A stretch of DNA of 64,000 bases from BPGX01 sp035405785 (GCA_035405785.1 DAONJS010000004.1:62001-126000), one strand, 5' to 3'; positions 51,913 to 61,372 are shown, counted from the first letter of the stretch. A program made the numbers and translations. The notes: generated by a model not told the origin, from the sequence alone.

Positions 51913-53007
51913 TTATTTAGCAAATTTATTTTCAAATTCTTGCATTACTTCTACTAATACTTTTACACTTTCTAATGGTAAAGCATTATACAAAGAAGCC
52001 CTGTATCCACCTACATCTCTGTGGCCTCTTATACCACTGATATTTGCTTCTTTCCACATTTTATCAAATTCAGGTTCTAATTTTTCATCTTTTAATCTAA
52101 AACATACATTCATTGTGCTTCTATCATTTTTTTCAATTACTGTTCCTTCAAATAGAGAATTTCTATCTATTTCATCATATAAAAGTTTTGCTTTTTGCTC
52201 ATTGATTTTTTCAATAGCACTTACACCGCCTATTTTTTTTAACCATCTTAATGTGAGCATTACTACATACACAGGAAAAACAGGCGGGGTATTAAACATA
52301 CTTCCATTTTTTACATGCGTTTTGTAATCTAACATTGTGAGTAAACCGCTTTTACTTTTGTTTAAAAAATCTTTTCTAATCATAATCATTGTTGCTCCTG
52401 CAGGTCCCATATTTTTTTGAGCTCCTGCATATATTAAAGAAAATTGTTTAGCATCTATTTTTCTGGAAAAAATATCTGAAGACATATCGCAAACAAGTGG
52501 AACTTCCACTTTTGGAAACTCCTTAAACTGCGTACCGTAAATAGTATTATTTGAAGTGATATGTAAATAATCTAAATCTTTTGGAACATTAAAGTTTTTG
52601 GGAATGTATCCAAATTTTTTATCTTCAGATGAAGCCACTACTTCTACTTTTCCAAGTAGTTTGGCTTCTTTAATAGCTTTGCTTGCCCAAACACCAGTAT
52701 TTACATATCCAGCTTTATTAATTAAAAAATTATAAGGCACCATTGCAAATTGCAAACTTGCACCGCCACCTAAAAAAATAACATCAAATTCATCTGAACT
52801 TACTTCAAAATGTTCTAAAACAAGTGCCCGTGCTTCTTCCATCACTTTTTCAAAATTCTTACTTCTATGTGAAATTTCAAGAAGCGATAAATTCATATTG
52901 TCAAAATTAATGCACGCTTCGGCGGCTTCTTGCAAAACTTCTTCTGGTAATATGCCAGGTCCAGCACTAAAATTATGCACTTTTACTTTTTTTGAAACAG
53001 TTATCAT
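51913..53007 (-). CDS. serC: Phosphoserine aminotransferase
   Basis: 364 residues. HNFSAGPGILPEEVLQ (11-26), FLGGGASLQFAMVPYN (78-93), THITSNNTIYGT-like LHITSNNTIYGTQF (148-161), the PLP lysine K198 in YAGAQKNMGPAG, and the C-terminal GIRGHRDVGGYRASLYNA. Makes phosphoserine and acts in pyridoxal synthesis. Group I class V enzyme. No serA is adjacent. Confidence 0.95.
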   Translation of the reverse strand: MITVSKKVKVHNFSAGPGILPEEVLQEAAEACINFDNMNLSLLEISHRSKNFEKVMEEARALVLEHFEVSSDEFDVIFLGGGASLQFAMVPYNFLINKAGYVNTGVWASKAIKEAKLLGKVEVVASSEDKKFGYIPKNFNVPKDLDYLHITSNNTIYGTQFKEFPKVEVPLVCDMSSDIFSRKIDAKQFSLIYAGAQKNMGPAGATMIMIRKDFLNKSKSGLLTMLDYKTHVKNGSMFNTPPVFPVYVVMLTLRWLKKIGGVSAIEKINEQKAKLLYDEIDRNSLFEGTVIEKNDRSTMNVCFRLKDEKLEPEFDKMWKEANISGIRGHRDVGGYRASLYNALPLESVKVLVEVMQEFENKFAK

Positions 53008-53037
53008 ACATTTAAATTTTTGCTCAAAGTTAATAAA

Positions 53038-53799
53038 TTATTCATCAATCTTTTTGTCAGGATTTTTTTTGTAATACCAAACAGGTTTTGTTTGATTTCC
53101 AACAAAAGCCGCACTAAAATATAAACTTATATTGATTCCTACAATCATTGTGTTATACTGATATTCTGCATAAATGCCGCTTCCTATGCCTAAATCATAT
53201 TTAAATTTATAGAAATATTGAAATGAAGAATAAAAATTTAAACCAAAGTAGTTGTTCTGAACAATATTAGTAGAATCTTTGCTAATTTTACCCTCGTAAT
53301 GATAGGTTTCATCTTTATATCCGCCGCCAAACGCAATTCCAATAGGGGTAAATATGAAAGCAAATTTTAAACCTTCTGTTTTAAAGACCAGTGGCGAAAA
53401 CTGTAAATTAAAATAACTTATTGTTACATCTTTTCTTTCAGGAAAATAATAACTTGCAAAACCTTTAATTCTATTGATTCCTACTTGCATATATAAATCT
53501 TTGTATGTATGAAAATTAAAATGGGCATTTATTCCGTTCATATTATTATCCATAATATTAGAAAAATAATAACCAGCATTTACATCAAAAAATCCAGCAT
53601 TGAGTTTGTAAATTTTTTTATCATAAATAATTTTTTTAGGAATACTATCTACATAAATTGTATCTACTAAATTTGTTTGCTTTTGAGCAAATACATTACT
53701 AATGGCTAATATAATAATGATAGATATTAAAGATAAATAATTTTTTTTCAAGAAAAATTTTTGTTCGCAAAATAAATAAACAAATTTCATAAACACCAA
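53038..53799 (-). CDS. Outer-membrane beta-barrel protein of unknown function
   Basis: Up to 253 residues. The start is uncertain: ATG at 53799 or 53790 overlaps ung, while TTG at 53751 gives a cleaner signal peptide (KKNYLSLISIIII...SNVFAQ) placed after a TTATTTTG element at 53767-53774. The mature part alternates aromatic beta strands (FDVNAGYYFSNIMDNNMNGINAHFNF, YFNLQFSPLVFKTEGLKFAFIFTPIGIAFGGGY), a predicted barrel of about ten strands. No family recognised. Lies between ung and serC on the minus strand. Confidence 0.65.
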   Translation of the reverse strand: MVFMKFVYLFCEQKFFLKKNYLSLISIIIILAISNVFAQKQTNLVDTIYVDSIPKKIIYDKKIYKLNAGFFDVNAGYYFSNIMDNNMNGINAHFNFHTYKDLYMQVGINRIKGFASYYFPERKDVTISYFNLQFSPLVFKTEGLKFAFIFTPIGIAFGGGYKDETYHYEGKISKDSTNIVQNNYFGLNFYSSFQYFYKFKYDLGIGSGIYAEYQYNTMIVGINISLYFSAAFVGNQTKPVWYYKKNPDKKIDE

Positions 53800-54467
53800 T
53801 CAATAGGTTCAATATTGTGTTTTATCAGATATTCATTACATTTACTAAAATGTCTGCATCCTAAAAAGCCCGTTCTTGCCAGTGGTGAAGGGTGAGATGC
53901 AGTTAGAATATAATGTTTGGTTTTATCAATCAAATCCATTTTTCCCATAGCCCATCTTCCCCATAACATAAACACTACATTTGCTTTATTATCAGAAATA
54001 GCTTTAATGGTTGCATCAGTGAATTTTTCCCATCCAATATTTCTATGACTTCCTGGTTGATTTTTTCTTACTGTTAAAGATGTATTCAATAAAAACACTC
54101 CTTGTATAGCCCATTTTTCTAAATTTCCACTTTTAGGAATTTCGCAACCAATATCATCTTTAAGTTCCTTAAATATATTAAGCAAAGAAGGTGGAATCTT
54201 TACACCATCATTTACAGAAAAACATAATCCATTGGCTTCTCCAGGATTATGATAAGGATCTTGTCCCAATATTACAACCTTTACTTTATCAAAAGGAGTA
54301 TAGTTATATGCAGCGAAAATCATATTGCCCGGAGGATATATAATATGATTGGCTTTTTCTTCAAGTAAAAATTTTTTTAGTTGAATAAAATACTCTTTTT
54401 GAAATTCAGAACTTAATATCTTTTTCCAACTTTCATCAATTTTAGGTTGAATAGATATATTTTCCAT
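53787..54467 (-). CDS. ung: Uracil-DNA glycosylase family 1
   Basis: 226 residues. The catalytic water-activating block GQDPYHNPGEANGLCFSV carries D70, FLLNTSLTVRKNQPGSH is near 125-141 and the DNA-intercalating HPSPLART near 197. Removes uracil from DNA. The divergent promoter of the small lipoprotein gene lies just upstream. Confidence 0.96.
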   Translation of the reverse strand: MENISIQPKIDESWKKILSSEFQKEYFIQLKKFLLEEKANHIIYPPGNMIFAAYNYTPFDKVKVVILGQDPYHNPGEANGLCFSVNDGVKIPPSLLNIFKELKDDIGCEIPKSGNLEKWAIQGVFLLNTSLTVRKNQPGSHRNIGWEKFTDATIKAISDNKANVVFMLWGRWAMGKMDLIDKTKHYILTASHPSPLARTGFLGCRHFSKCNEYLIKHNIEPIDWCL

Positions 54468-54523
54468 AAATTTAGATTTTGGTGCAAAATTGAAAAAAAT
54501 TTGCTCAGTATTTTTTTTCTCCG

Positions 54524-54531
54524 TAACTTTG
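54524..54531 (+). promoter_or_regulatory. -7 element TAACTTTG of the small lipoprotein gene
   Basis: TAACTTTG with TTTG upstream near 54500-54503 (20-nt spacing). The ATG at 54556 follows 24 nt later; the longest frame begins upstream of this element and is rejected. Confidence 0.55.
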
Positions 54532-54555
54532 TCCTCTCATTTTAAATTTTTTACT

Positions 54556-54693
54556 ATGAAAAAAAGTTTTTTTCTATTTACAATGATGATTGCAATTGCT
54601 TTTGTTGCCTTTACATCTTGCAAATCACACGAAAAGTGTCCTGCTTATTCAAAAGCAAACAGTAATGTAAATGCAGAAATTAAATCTGCTTAA
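54556..54693 (+). CDS. 45-residue small lipoprotein
   Basis: A very small precursor. Signal peptide MKKSFFLFTMMIAIAFVAFTSC with a lipobox (FTSC, Cys22), then a mature part of 24 residues KSHEKCPAYSKANSN... with one further cysteine in a CPAY motif. Preceded by a good promoter and followed 117 nt later by porP/sprF. Function unknown; the mature peptide may anchor to the outer membrane. Confidence 0.7.
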   Translation: MKKSFFLFTMMIAIAFVAFTSCKSHEKCPAYSKANSNVNAEIKSA

Positions 54694-54810
54694 AATTTTA
54701 GTAAAATGTTGGTGCAAAATTTTTTCCACAATTTTTTTTGGAAAAATTATTTTTTGGATAAAAATAAATTCCATATATTAGCCGCCAACAAAAATTTTAA
54801 AATTAAAGTT

Positions 54811-55770
54811 ATGAAAAAACTTTCTATTATTTTAGGTTTAGTAAGTACAATTATCTTGCAAGCACAGCAAGACCCACAACTTACTCAATTTATGTATTCA
54901 AAACTTACCTATAATGCTGGATATGCAGGAACAAGCGATGCACTTTGTGCTAATGTTCTTTATAGAAAACAATGGGTAAGTTTTCCTGGTGCACCTTCTA
55001 CATTTTTATTAAATGCTGATATGCCAGTAATGAATTTACCATTAGGAGCAGGATTAACTGTAATGAAAGATCAAATAGGGGCCATGAGTACATTGTATGC
55101 ACGGTTAGCCGTAGCATATAATAAACAAATTGGAGCAGGTAAATTAGGCGTTGGTATAGATGCAGGAATTTTACAACATCAGGTGTCAGACACTTGGATT
55201 GTACCTGAGCCAGGAAAGGTAGATAATAGTATTCCCGGAAATTACACAAGTGGAACACAAAATATCACTAATCCTAATTTAAGTAAATTATCTTATGATT
55301 TAGGTTTTGGTATTTATTATGGTATTCCAAATAAAATGTATGTTGGAATTGCATCTTCACATTTACCAGCACAAACTTTAGCAAGCGGAGATATAAAATA
55401 TATTTTAGCTAGACACTATTATATAATGGCAGGATACACATTTGAATTAAATCCTTTTAATAGTATTATTCCTAATATCAATGTAAAATCAGATGGTGCT
55501 ACTTCTGTAATAGATGTGAATCTTACTTATATGTATAATAATACTTTTTGGGTTGGAGCAACTTACAGAGCACAAGATGCAATTGCTCCAATGTTAGGCG
55601 TAAAATTATTAAAGGATAAAAGTTTGAAAATTGGTTTTTCTTATGATTATACAACTTCTAAATTAAAAGGTTACACATCCGGAACTTATGAAGTAATGTT
55701 AGGTTATTGCTTTAATATCAAAAAACAAAAGACTCCTACCGTTTACGGAAATGTGCGGTTTTTGGATTAA
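54811..55770 (+). CDS. porP: T9SS outer-membrane protein PorP/SprF
   Basis: 319 residues from the ATG at 54811, which begins the signal peptide (MKKLSIILGLVSTIILQAQQ); the frame is open further up without a suitable N terminus. The block DPQLTQFMYSKLTYNAGYAGTSD and RKQWVSFPGAPSTFLLNADMPV are diagnostic of PorP/SprF. Barrel with strands to the C terminus (VRFLD). Connects the periplasmic ring to substrates at the outer membrane. It is 72 nt upstream of gldK, in the usual porPKLMN order. Confidence 0.9.
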   Translation: MKKLSIILGLVSTIILQAQQDPQLTQFMYSKLTYNAGYAGTSDALCANVLYRKQWVSFPGAPSTFLLNADMPVMNLPLGAGLTVMKDQIGAMSTLYARLAVAYNKQIGAGKLGVGIDAGILQHQVSDTWIVPEPGKVDNSIPGNYTSGTQNITNPNLSKLSYDLGFGIYYGIPNKMYVGIASSHLPAQTLASGDIKYILARHYYIMAGYTFELNPFNSIIPNINVKSDGATSVIDVNLTYMYNNTFWVGATYRAQDAIAPMLGVKLLKDKSLKIGFSYDYTTSKLKGYTSGTYEVMLGYCFNIKKQKTPTVYGNVRFLD

Positions 55771-55842
55771 TTTAAATTTTTATTGTAACACATTTCACTA
55801 TAATGCATTATATTATGCAAATACTTAATTAAAAGCAATCTT

Positions 55843-57387
55843 ATGAAAAAGATATTTGTAATTTCTCTGTTGGTCGCAATAATAGCAGGGTGTAATAAAC
55901 GAACTGCTGAGTTAGTAGGCGTTCAACCTCGCGAACAATGGTATCAACCTGACCCATTTGGAATGCTGTATATTCCACTTGGAAGTTTTCACATGGGACC
56001 AAGTGATGAAGAAACTACTATGGCTCATACATCCAAAAGTAGAATGGTGTCAGTACAATCTTTTTATATTGATGATTCTGAAATTTCTAATAATGAATAC
56101 AGACAATTTGTTTATTGGGTTAGAGATTCTATTGCCAGAAGATTATTAGCAAATGGATCTAATGCCGATGCTCAGGAATACCAAATTCCTCAGGAAGATT
56201 TTTTAGCAACATGGCCAGAATATAAAGGTGATCAAAACTTACCCGAATTTTATATCAACTGGGAAACCAGAATTAAATGGGATAGTGATGATGAAGATTA
56301 CAGAAACGATTTACAACCACTTTATATCCCAGAAGTAGAAAGATTTTACAACAGAAAACAAATTGATACCAGAAAACTAAATTATGAATATTATAGAATT
56401 GATATTCGTTTAGCCGCACAAAAATCTAACCGTTTTGTGCCTAATAAATCTCCTGATGTTTGGGATGCCGCTCATGAATATAAAAAAGCGGACTATAATA
56501 ATGGAATAACTCTTAATGATGGACAAAACGGGCAACCCGGTACGCCTACTACTCCAGTTGGCGATCCATCAAAAGACAACAAAACGCTTGGTACATACAA
56601 TGTGAAAGATCAGGTGTCTGTTGGTCAAGGAAATTATATTTTAAGAGAAAGAAATGGTGTAGACAGATCAGTTTTCATTGTAAAAGATATAATCAATGTA
56701 TATCCAGATACCTTAGCATGGGTACATGATTACACTTATTCATTTAATGAGCCACTTACTAATATGTACTTCTGGCACCCTGCTTATGATAATTATCCTG
56801 TTGTTGGAATCACATGGAAACAAGCACGCGCTTTTTCAATTTGGCGTTCACTTTTATTGAATAATTATTTAATTGGAAGTGGTCAAAGTATTGTAAATGA
56901 CTTCCGATTACCTACTGAAGCCGAATGGGAATATGCTGCAAGAGGAGGTCTGAAACTTTCTCCATATCCATGGGGCGGTCCTTATATCAGAAATGCAAGA
57001 GGATGCTTTTTAGGAAACTTCAAGCCAATGAGAGGATCATACATAGATGATGGTGGCTTTCATACAGTTTATGTTTATTCATATAATCCAAATGACTATG
57101 GAATATATTGCATGGCAGGAAATGTAGCTGAATGGACAAGCAATGCATTTGACGAATCTGCATACGATTTTTCTCATGACTTAAATCCTGACTATGTATA
57201 TGAAGCTCAAGATAAAGAAGCAAATGTTTTAAAAAGAAAAGTAATAAGAGGAGGAAGTTGGAAAGATGTAGGGTTCTATCTTCAAACATGGGCAAGAACC
57301 TATGAATATCAAGATACAGCCAAATGCTATGTTGGCTTTAGAAATGTTATGACTTACCTCGGAAGAGCAAAAGGAGATGAGTTATAA
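55843..57387 (+). CDS. gldK: T9SS/gliding lipoprotein GldK (PorK)
   Basis: 514 residues. Lipobox ending AIIAGC (Cys17). An FGE-sulfatase fold begins at GMLYIPLGSFHMGPSDEET and ends with LPTEAEWEYAARGGL...YPWGGPYIRN, MAGNVAEWTSNAF and KVIRGGSWKD...FRNVMTYLG. The large middle (DDEDYRNDLQPLYIPEVER... and GQNGQPGTPTTPVGDPSKDN) is the GldK-specific insertion. Forms the periplasmic ring with GldN attached to the outer membrane. First of gldKLMN. Confidence 0.95.
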   Translation: MKKIFVISLLVAIIAGCNKRTAELVGVQPREQWYQPDPFGMLYIPLGSFHMGPSDEETTMAHTSKSRMVSVQSFYIDDSEISNNEYRQFVYWVRDSIARRLLANGSNADAQEYQIPQEDFLATWPEYKGDQNLPEFYINWETRIKWDSDDEDYRNDLQPLYIPEVERFYNRKQIDTRKLNYEYYRIDIRLAAQKSNRFVPNKSPDVWDAAHEYKKADYNNGITLNDGQNGQPGTPTTPVGDPSKDNKTLGTYNVKDQVSVGQGNYILRERNGVDRSVFIVKDIINVYPDTLAWVHDYTYSFNEPLTNMYFWHPAYDNYPVVGITWKQARAFSIWRSLLLNNYLIGSGQSIVNDFRLPTEAEWEYAARGGLKLSPYPWGGPYIRNARGCFLGNFKPMRGSYIDDGGFHTVYVYSYNPNDYGIYCMAGNVAEWTSNAFDESAYDFSHDLNPDYVYEAQDKEANVLKRKVIRGGSWKDVGFYLQTWARTYEYQDTAKCYVGFRNVMTYLGRAKGDEL

Positions 57388-57397
57388 CAACTAAAAA

Positions 57398-57440
57398 TGC
57401 TGACGATAAATGTCAGCATGCCGAACCCCAAGTGTCGGCA
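57398..57440 (+). repeat. Hairpin pair (dispersed repeat) between gldK and gldL
   Basis: TGCTGAC-N7-GTCAGCA (57398-57418), then TGCCGA...TCGGCA (57419-57440). Nearly the same pair as at 17556-17597, including the first loop GATAAAT. Inside a protein operon. Confidence 0.7.
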
Positions 57441-57443
57441 CTA

Positions 57444-57485
57444 AACACTAAAAATTAAAAATTAAAAATTAAAAACTAAAAAATC
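57444..57485 (+). repeat. Heptad array before gldL
   Basis: Six units in 7-nt register: AACACTA, AAAATTA (three times), AAAACTA, AAAAATC. It ends 23 nt before the gldL start. Confidence 0.7.
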
Positions 57486-57508
57486 ACTAACCAAAAAAAT
57501 CAAGTACT

Positions 57509-58330
57509 ATGAGCAAACTACCAAAAGTAAAAGGGTTCAAAAGATTCTTACACATCTTTTCTTCAGCAGGTGCATCTGTTGTTATTGCAGGTGCTCTCTT
57601 TAAAATCATGCACTGGCCAGGATGGGATGTTATGCTGGTAACAGGGATGTTAACAGAAGCGGTGATATTTATATTATTTGCATTTGATATACCTCATGAA
57701 GAATATGATTGGACATTAGCGTACCCAGAATTAGCAGGAATGGGAACAGAACATGTTGAAGAGGAGACAACAGAGTCATTGTCGCCAACTCAACAATTAG
57801 ATTTAGCACTTGAAAACGCTAAAATAGGACCTGAACTTTTACAAAGTTTAAGTGAAGGATTATCTAGATTATCTGAAACAGCTAAACAAATTAGCGACAT
57901 TTCTAATGCACAATTAGCAACAAATGAGTATGTTGAGAATGTAAAATTAGCCGCTCATAATGTTGGCGAATTAGCAGATTCATATGCAAAAGCTGCTGAT
58001 TCTATCAGCTCATTAGCCAACACAGATGCTGGAAAAATGGCAGATAATGTAAATGAAGTAAGTGAATCACTCAGTAAGTTTTCTAAAAATGTAGCAGCAC
58101 TCAATGCAACATACGAATTACAATTGCAAACTACTAAAGATAGTTTAGAAAATGTTAATCAGTTTTATGGCAGCTTGGAAGATTTATTGAAAACTATAAC
58201 AGACGCTTCTGCTGATACTAAGAAATATAAAGAAGAAATGAATACATTAGCTAACAACCTTTCTGCATTAAATACAATTTACGGAAATATGCTTAATGCA
58301 ATGAGTTATAAACCTGTAAATCAGTATTAA
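57509..58330 (+). CDS. gldL: T9SS motor protein GldL (PorL)
   Basis: 273 residues. Two membrane helices at about 15-30 and 42-57 (FLHIFSSAGASVVIAGALFKIMHWPGWDVMLVTGML...FILFAFDI), with the GldL hallmark HWPGWD and a glutamate in the second helix for proton flow. The rest is cytoplasmic, helical coiled coil. GldL and GldM form the proton-driven rotary motor of T9SS and gliding. Preceded by a hairpin pair and a heptad array. Confidence 0.95.
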   Translation: MSKLPKVKGFKRFLHIFSSAGASVVIAGALFKIMHWPGWDVMLVTGMLTEAVIFILFAFDIPHEEYDWTLAYPELAGMGTEHVEEETTESLSPTQQLDLALENAKIGPELLQSLSEGLSRLSETAKQISDISNAQLATNEYVENVKLAAHNVGELADSYAKAADSISSLANTDAGKMADNVNEVSESLSKFSKNVAALNATYELQLQTTKDSLENVNQFYGSLEDLLKTITDASADTKKYKEEMNTLANNLSALNTIYGNMLNAMSYKPVNQY

Positions 58331-58353
58331 AAAGAAATAAAGTGAAGATTTAC

Positions 58354-58388
58354 AACTCAAAACTCAAAACTCAAAACTAAAAACTATC
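58354..58388 (+). repeat. Heptad array before gldM
   Basis: Five units in register: AACTCAA three times, AACTAAA, AACTATC, ending 4 nt before the gldM ATG at 58393. Confidence 0.75.
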
Positions 58389-58392
58389 GAAA

Positions 58393-60066
58393 ATGGCAGG
58401 CGGAAAAGAAACACCCAGACAGAAGATGATAGGGATGATGTATCTGGTACTTACAGCCCTATTGGCTCTTAATGTGTCAAAACAGATCTTAAGAGGATTT
58501 ATTACCGTGAATGAAAGTATGGAAACTACCATAGCCAACTTGGATGAGAATAATAAACGAGTAATTGATGGATTTAAGGCAGCTGCAGATAATAATCCTG
58601 CTGCAAAACCCTACTATGATAAAGCATTAGAGGCAAAAAAATATATTGAAGAAGCGGTTAAGTATTTTGAAGAAACAAAATTAGAAGTAATTAAAAAAAC
58701 CGAACAATTACCTAATATTGATAAGAACTATAAATTAGATCTTGATAAAGGTAAAATTGACGATTATGACACTCCCACTGGTATGCTCATAGGTTCAGAC
58801 CCTAGCAAAATGATTGAAGGGGAACATACAGCAAGGGCATTAAGAAAGAAATTAGAAGGATTAGTTGATAAATTAACAAAGTTAATAGATGAAATGCAGC
58901 AAAATCCAAAAACTAAATTTTTAAAAGAGGATTATGAGCAAATTAAGAAAAAAATAGAAAATCTTAAACCAAAAGATAGTGATAAGGTTGAGGATGGATT
59001 AAAACAAACATGGGAAATTATGAATTTTAATCACTTGCCTATGGCAGCAGTTGTTACGAATTTGAACAAAATGATTGCTGATATGAAAAATACTGAAGCA
59101 GAACTGTATCAGGTATTTGCTGCTGCTTCTGGTAAAATTGCTTTAAAATTCGATAAATTATCTGCAAAAGTAATTGCTCCATCTTCATACGTACAGGCAG
59201 GACAAGTATACAAAGCAGATATATTTTTAGCTGCATCATCCAGTGCTATGACTGCAGATATGATGGAGGTATTAGTAGGTGCTGATTATGACTCAACTAC
59301 AAAACAATTAAAATCACCCGGCAATCCAATAAAAATAGAAGATGGAATGGGGAGGTATGAAGTACAAACTGGTGGTCAGGGTGAACAAACCTTAAAAGGA
59401 GTTATTAAGTTTAAGAAACCAGATGGAACTTATGATTACTATCCTTTCTCTACAACTTATATGGTTGCAGCCCCATCGGTAGCAGTAGAGCCAGAAAAAA
59501 TGAATGTATTCTATATTGGTGTTGAAAATCCAGTTGTAGTCTCTGCAGCAGGAGTTTCACCAACTGATTTACAAGTTTCTATAAGTGGCTGTGGTGGGAA
59601 AATTGTACCTAAAGGTGGTGGAAAATATATTGTAACAGTTACTACTCCTGGTGAATGTAAAATTAGCGTATCCGCCAAAACAAAAGATGGCGTAAAACCA
59701 CAAGGGCCTCCTAAAGTATTTCGTGTTAAAAAAATACCAGATCCACAACCAAAATTGGGTGGAAAACCTGCAAATGGTGTAATTGAAATGCCTAAACTAC
59801 AGTTGGCTTCAATTGGTGGTGTTGGAGCAGAAGTACCTGGTTTTGATTTTGATGTTAAATTTCCTGTATTAGAATTCACTTTTAGTGCGGTTGTAAAAGG
59901 CTCATTAAAAGAATTTAAGTGTAATGGTGCAAATTTATCTCCTGAAGCGAAAGCAGTACTTCAATCTTTAGCACCCGGTGGAAAGTGTTACTTTGAAAAC
60001 ATTAAAGTTAAAGCACCTGATGGTACAGTAAGAACGCTTTCTACGGTATCCTTAAAAGTAAAATAA
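58393..60066 (+). CDS. gldM: T9SS motor protein GldM (PorM)
   Basis: 557 residues. N-terminal membrane helix MIGMMYLVLTALLALNVSKQILRGF (about 12-36), a helical periplasmic first domain to about 225, then Ig-like D2-D4 (VIAPSSYVQAGQVYKADIFLAASS, VYYIGVENPVVVSAAGVSPTDLQVSISG-type, GFDFDVKFPVLEFTF). The shaft of the motor, extending to GldK/GldN. Translation starts 4 nt after a perfect heptad array. Confidence 0.95.
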   Translation: MAGGKETPRQKMIGMMYLVLTALLALNVSKQILRGFITVNESMETTIANLDENNKRVIDGFKAAADNNPAAKPYYDKALEAKKYIEEAVKYFEETKLEVIKKTEQLPNIDKNYKLDLDKGKIDDYDTPTGMLIGSDPSKMIEGEHTARALRKKLEGLVDKLTKLIDEMQQNPKTKFLKEDYEQIKKKIENLKPKDSDKVEDGLKQTWEIMNFNHLPMAAVVTNLNKMIADMKNTEAELYQVFAAASGKIALKFDKLSAKVIAPSSYVQAGQVYKADIFLAASSSAMTADMMEVLVGADYDSTTKQLKSPGNPIKIEDGMGRYEVQTGGQGEQTLKGVIKFKKPDGTYDYYPFSTTYMVAAPSVAVEPEKMNVFYIGVENPVVVSAAGVSPTDLQVSISGCGGKIVPKGGGKYIVTVTTPGECKISVSAKTKDGVKPQGPPKVFRVKKIPDPQPKLGGKPANGVIEMPKLQLASIGGVGAEVPGFDFDVKFPVLEFTFSAVVKGSLKEFKCNGANLSPEAKAVLQSLAPGGKCYFENIKVKAPDGTVRTLSTVSLKVK

Positions 60067-60072
60067 AAATAT

Positions 60073-60933
60073 ATGAATGCTATTAAAAATTTTGGGTATG
60101 TAGTTTTAATAATGCTTACTTTGGCATATAACATCACACATGCTCAACAAGGTGTTTTTAAGCCAGGGGATTATAGAGACGGGGTATATGATAAAGAAAA
60201 TTCTGTTAATAGAAGATTTATACCTTATACTTTCCTTAGAGAAGCTGATGTCGCTTACAAAAAAAGAATTTGGAGAGATATTGACTTAAGAGATAAGATT
60301 AATTTGCCATTATATTATCCAATCAATTATGAATCTTCTGAAACAAGAATTTCTTTATTTCAAGTATTAAAGAGATATGCATTAGCCGGTCAGATAATTA
60401 CTTTTTCTGATGAGCAGTTTTTAATTCCACTTCAAATATCTGATGTGAAAACCAAGTTTTCAAAATGTGATTCAGTTGAGGAAAGTTCGTATGATGCGAA
60501 TGGGAATGAAATTACTACTAAAACATGGCAATGTGATTCTCTTTCAATATTACGAAATATTCTTAAATATCGTGTTAAAGAAGATTGGTTTTTTGATAAA
60601 CAAAGATCTGTTTTAGATGTTAGAATTCTAGGATTGCAGGCCAACCTTTATGTTGAAGAGAAAGAAACTTTTAAGGACTTATTTTGGGTATATTTCCCAG
60701 CATGTCGTCCTTTTTTTGCAAAACATGAAGTTTTTAACCCTAAAAACCCATCAGAAAATCGAACTTTTGAGGATATTTTTTGGAAAAGGCAATTTAATAG
60801 CACTATTGTAAAAGAAGAAAATGTTTATGATCGAATGCTTTTAGAATATTTAAGGGGAATTGATAATTTATTAGAAGCTGAACGAATAAAAAATGATTTA
60901 TTCAGATGGGAGCATGATTTATGGCATCTATAA
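60073..60933 (+). CDS. gldN: T9SS ring protein GldN (PorN)
   Basis: 286 residues. Signal peptide ending THAQ. Blocks RFIPYTFLREADVAYKKRIWRDIDLRDKINLPLYYP, WFFDKQRSVLDVRILGL and FKDLFWVYFPACRPFFAKHEVFNPKNPS are GldN signatures. Complexes with GldK in the periplasmic ring. It is 6 nt after gldM. Confidence 0.94.
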   Translation: MNAIKNFGYVVLIMLTLAYNITHAQQGVFKPGDYRDGVYDKENSVNRRFIPYTFLREADVAYKKRIWRDIDLRDKINLPLYYPINYESSETRISLFQVLKRYALAGQIITFSDEQFLIPLQISDVKTKFSKCDSVEESSYDANGNEITTKTWQCDSLSILRNILKYRVKEDWFFDKQRSVLDVRILGLQANLYVEEKETFKDLFWVYFPACRPFFAKHEVFNPKNPSENRTFEDIFWKRQFNSTIVKEENVYDRMLLEYLRGIDNLLEAERIKNDLFRWEHDLWHL

Positions 60934-60946
60934 AAAATTAAAAATA

Positions 60947-61372
60947 ATGATAAGAAGTATTATAGTAATATTAAGTTTTGCAAGTTTATTTATTGTAAAT
61001 TGCAATGCACAAAAAAATCAAACAAAACCCGTGTCTGCTGAAACACCTACTAATCAAAGCCCTGCCACAAAAAAAATTAAATTTGCATTAATTATTTCTT
61101 TCACCAGTCATGCTTCGGGTATTGATGGAGAAAAATATGATGCTATTATAAAGTATATTAATAATCACCCTAAAAAACCTAAGTATAAATTATATGGCTG
61201 GGGTAGAGAAGGAGAAAGAGATATTTGTATGAATCTAAAAGAATTTAATAAATCACAAAGAAAGTCCTTTATTGAAGAAATTAAAAAATTAGCACAAGGT
61301 TCAGATAGAGTATTGATTAATGTGAATGTTGAGAAAGAATTTGTAGTGGATAGATTAAAAGACCCTGAGTAG
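60947..61372 (+). CDS. Exported hypothetical protein after gldN
   Basis: 141 residues from the ATG at 60947, 13 nt after the gldN stop; the frame is open further up inside gldN. Signal peptide with IVNCNAQ (possible lipidation at Cys20 or cleavage after AQ). A Thr/Pro/Asn linker (KTKPVSAETPTNQSPATKK-like) follows, then a small domain with FALIISFTSHASGIDGEKYDAI, YKLYGWGREGERDICMN and FIEEIKKLAQGSDRVLINVN. Family not recognised. Position suggests co-transcription with gldKLMN. Confidence 0.65.
   Translation: MIRSIIVILSFASLFIVNCNAQKNQTKPVSAETPTNQSPATKKIKFALIISFTSHASGIDGEKYDAIIKYINNHPKKPKYKLYGWGREGERDICMNLKEFNKSQRKSFIEEIKKLAQGSDRVLINVNVEKEFVVDRLKDPE

Noticed and set aside
59511..59879. 122-residue antisense frame within gldM
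   Set aside because: Rich in Pro/Thr/Gly as the mirror of gldM codons; no promoter and no supporting context.
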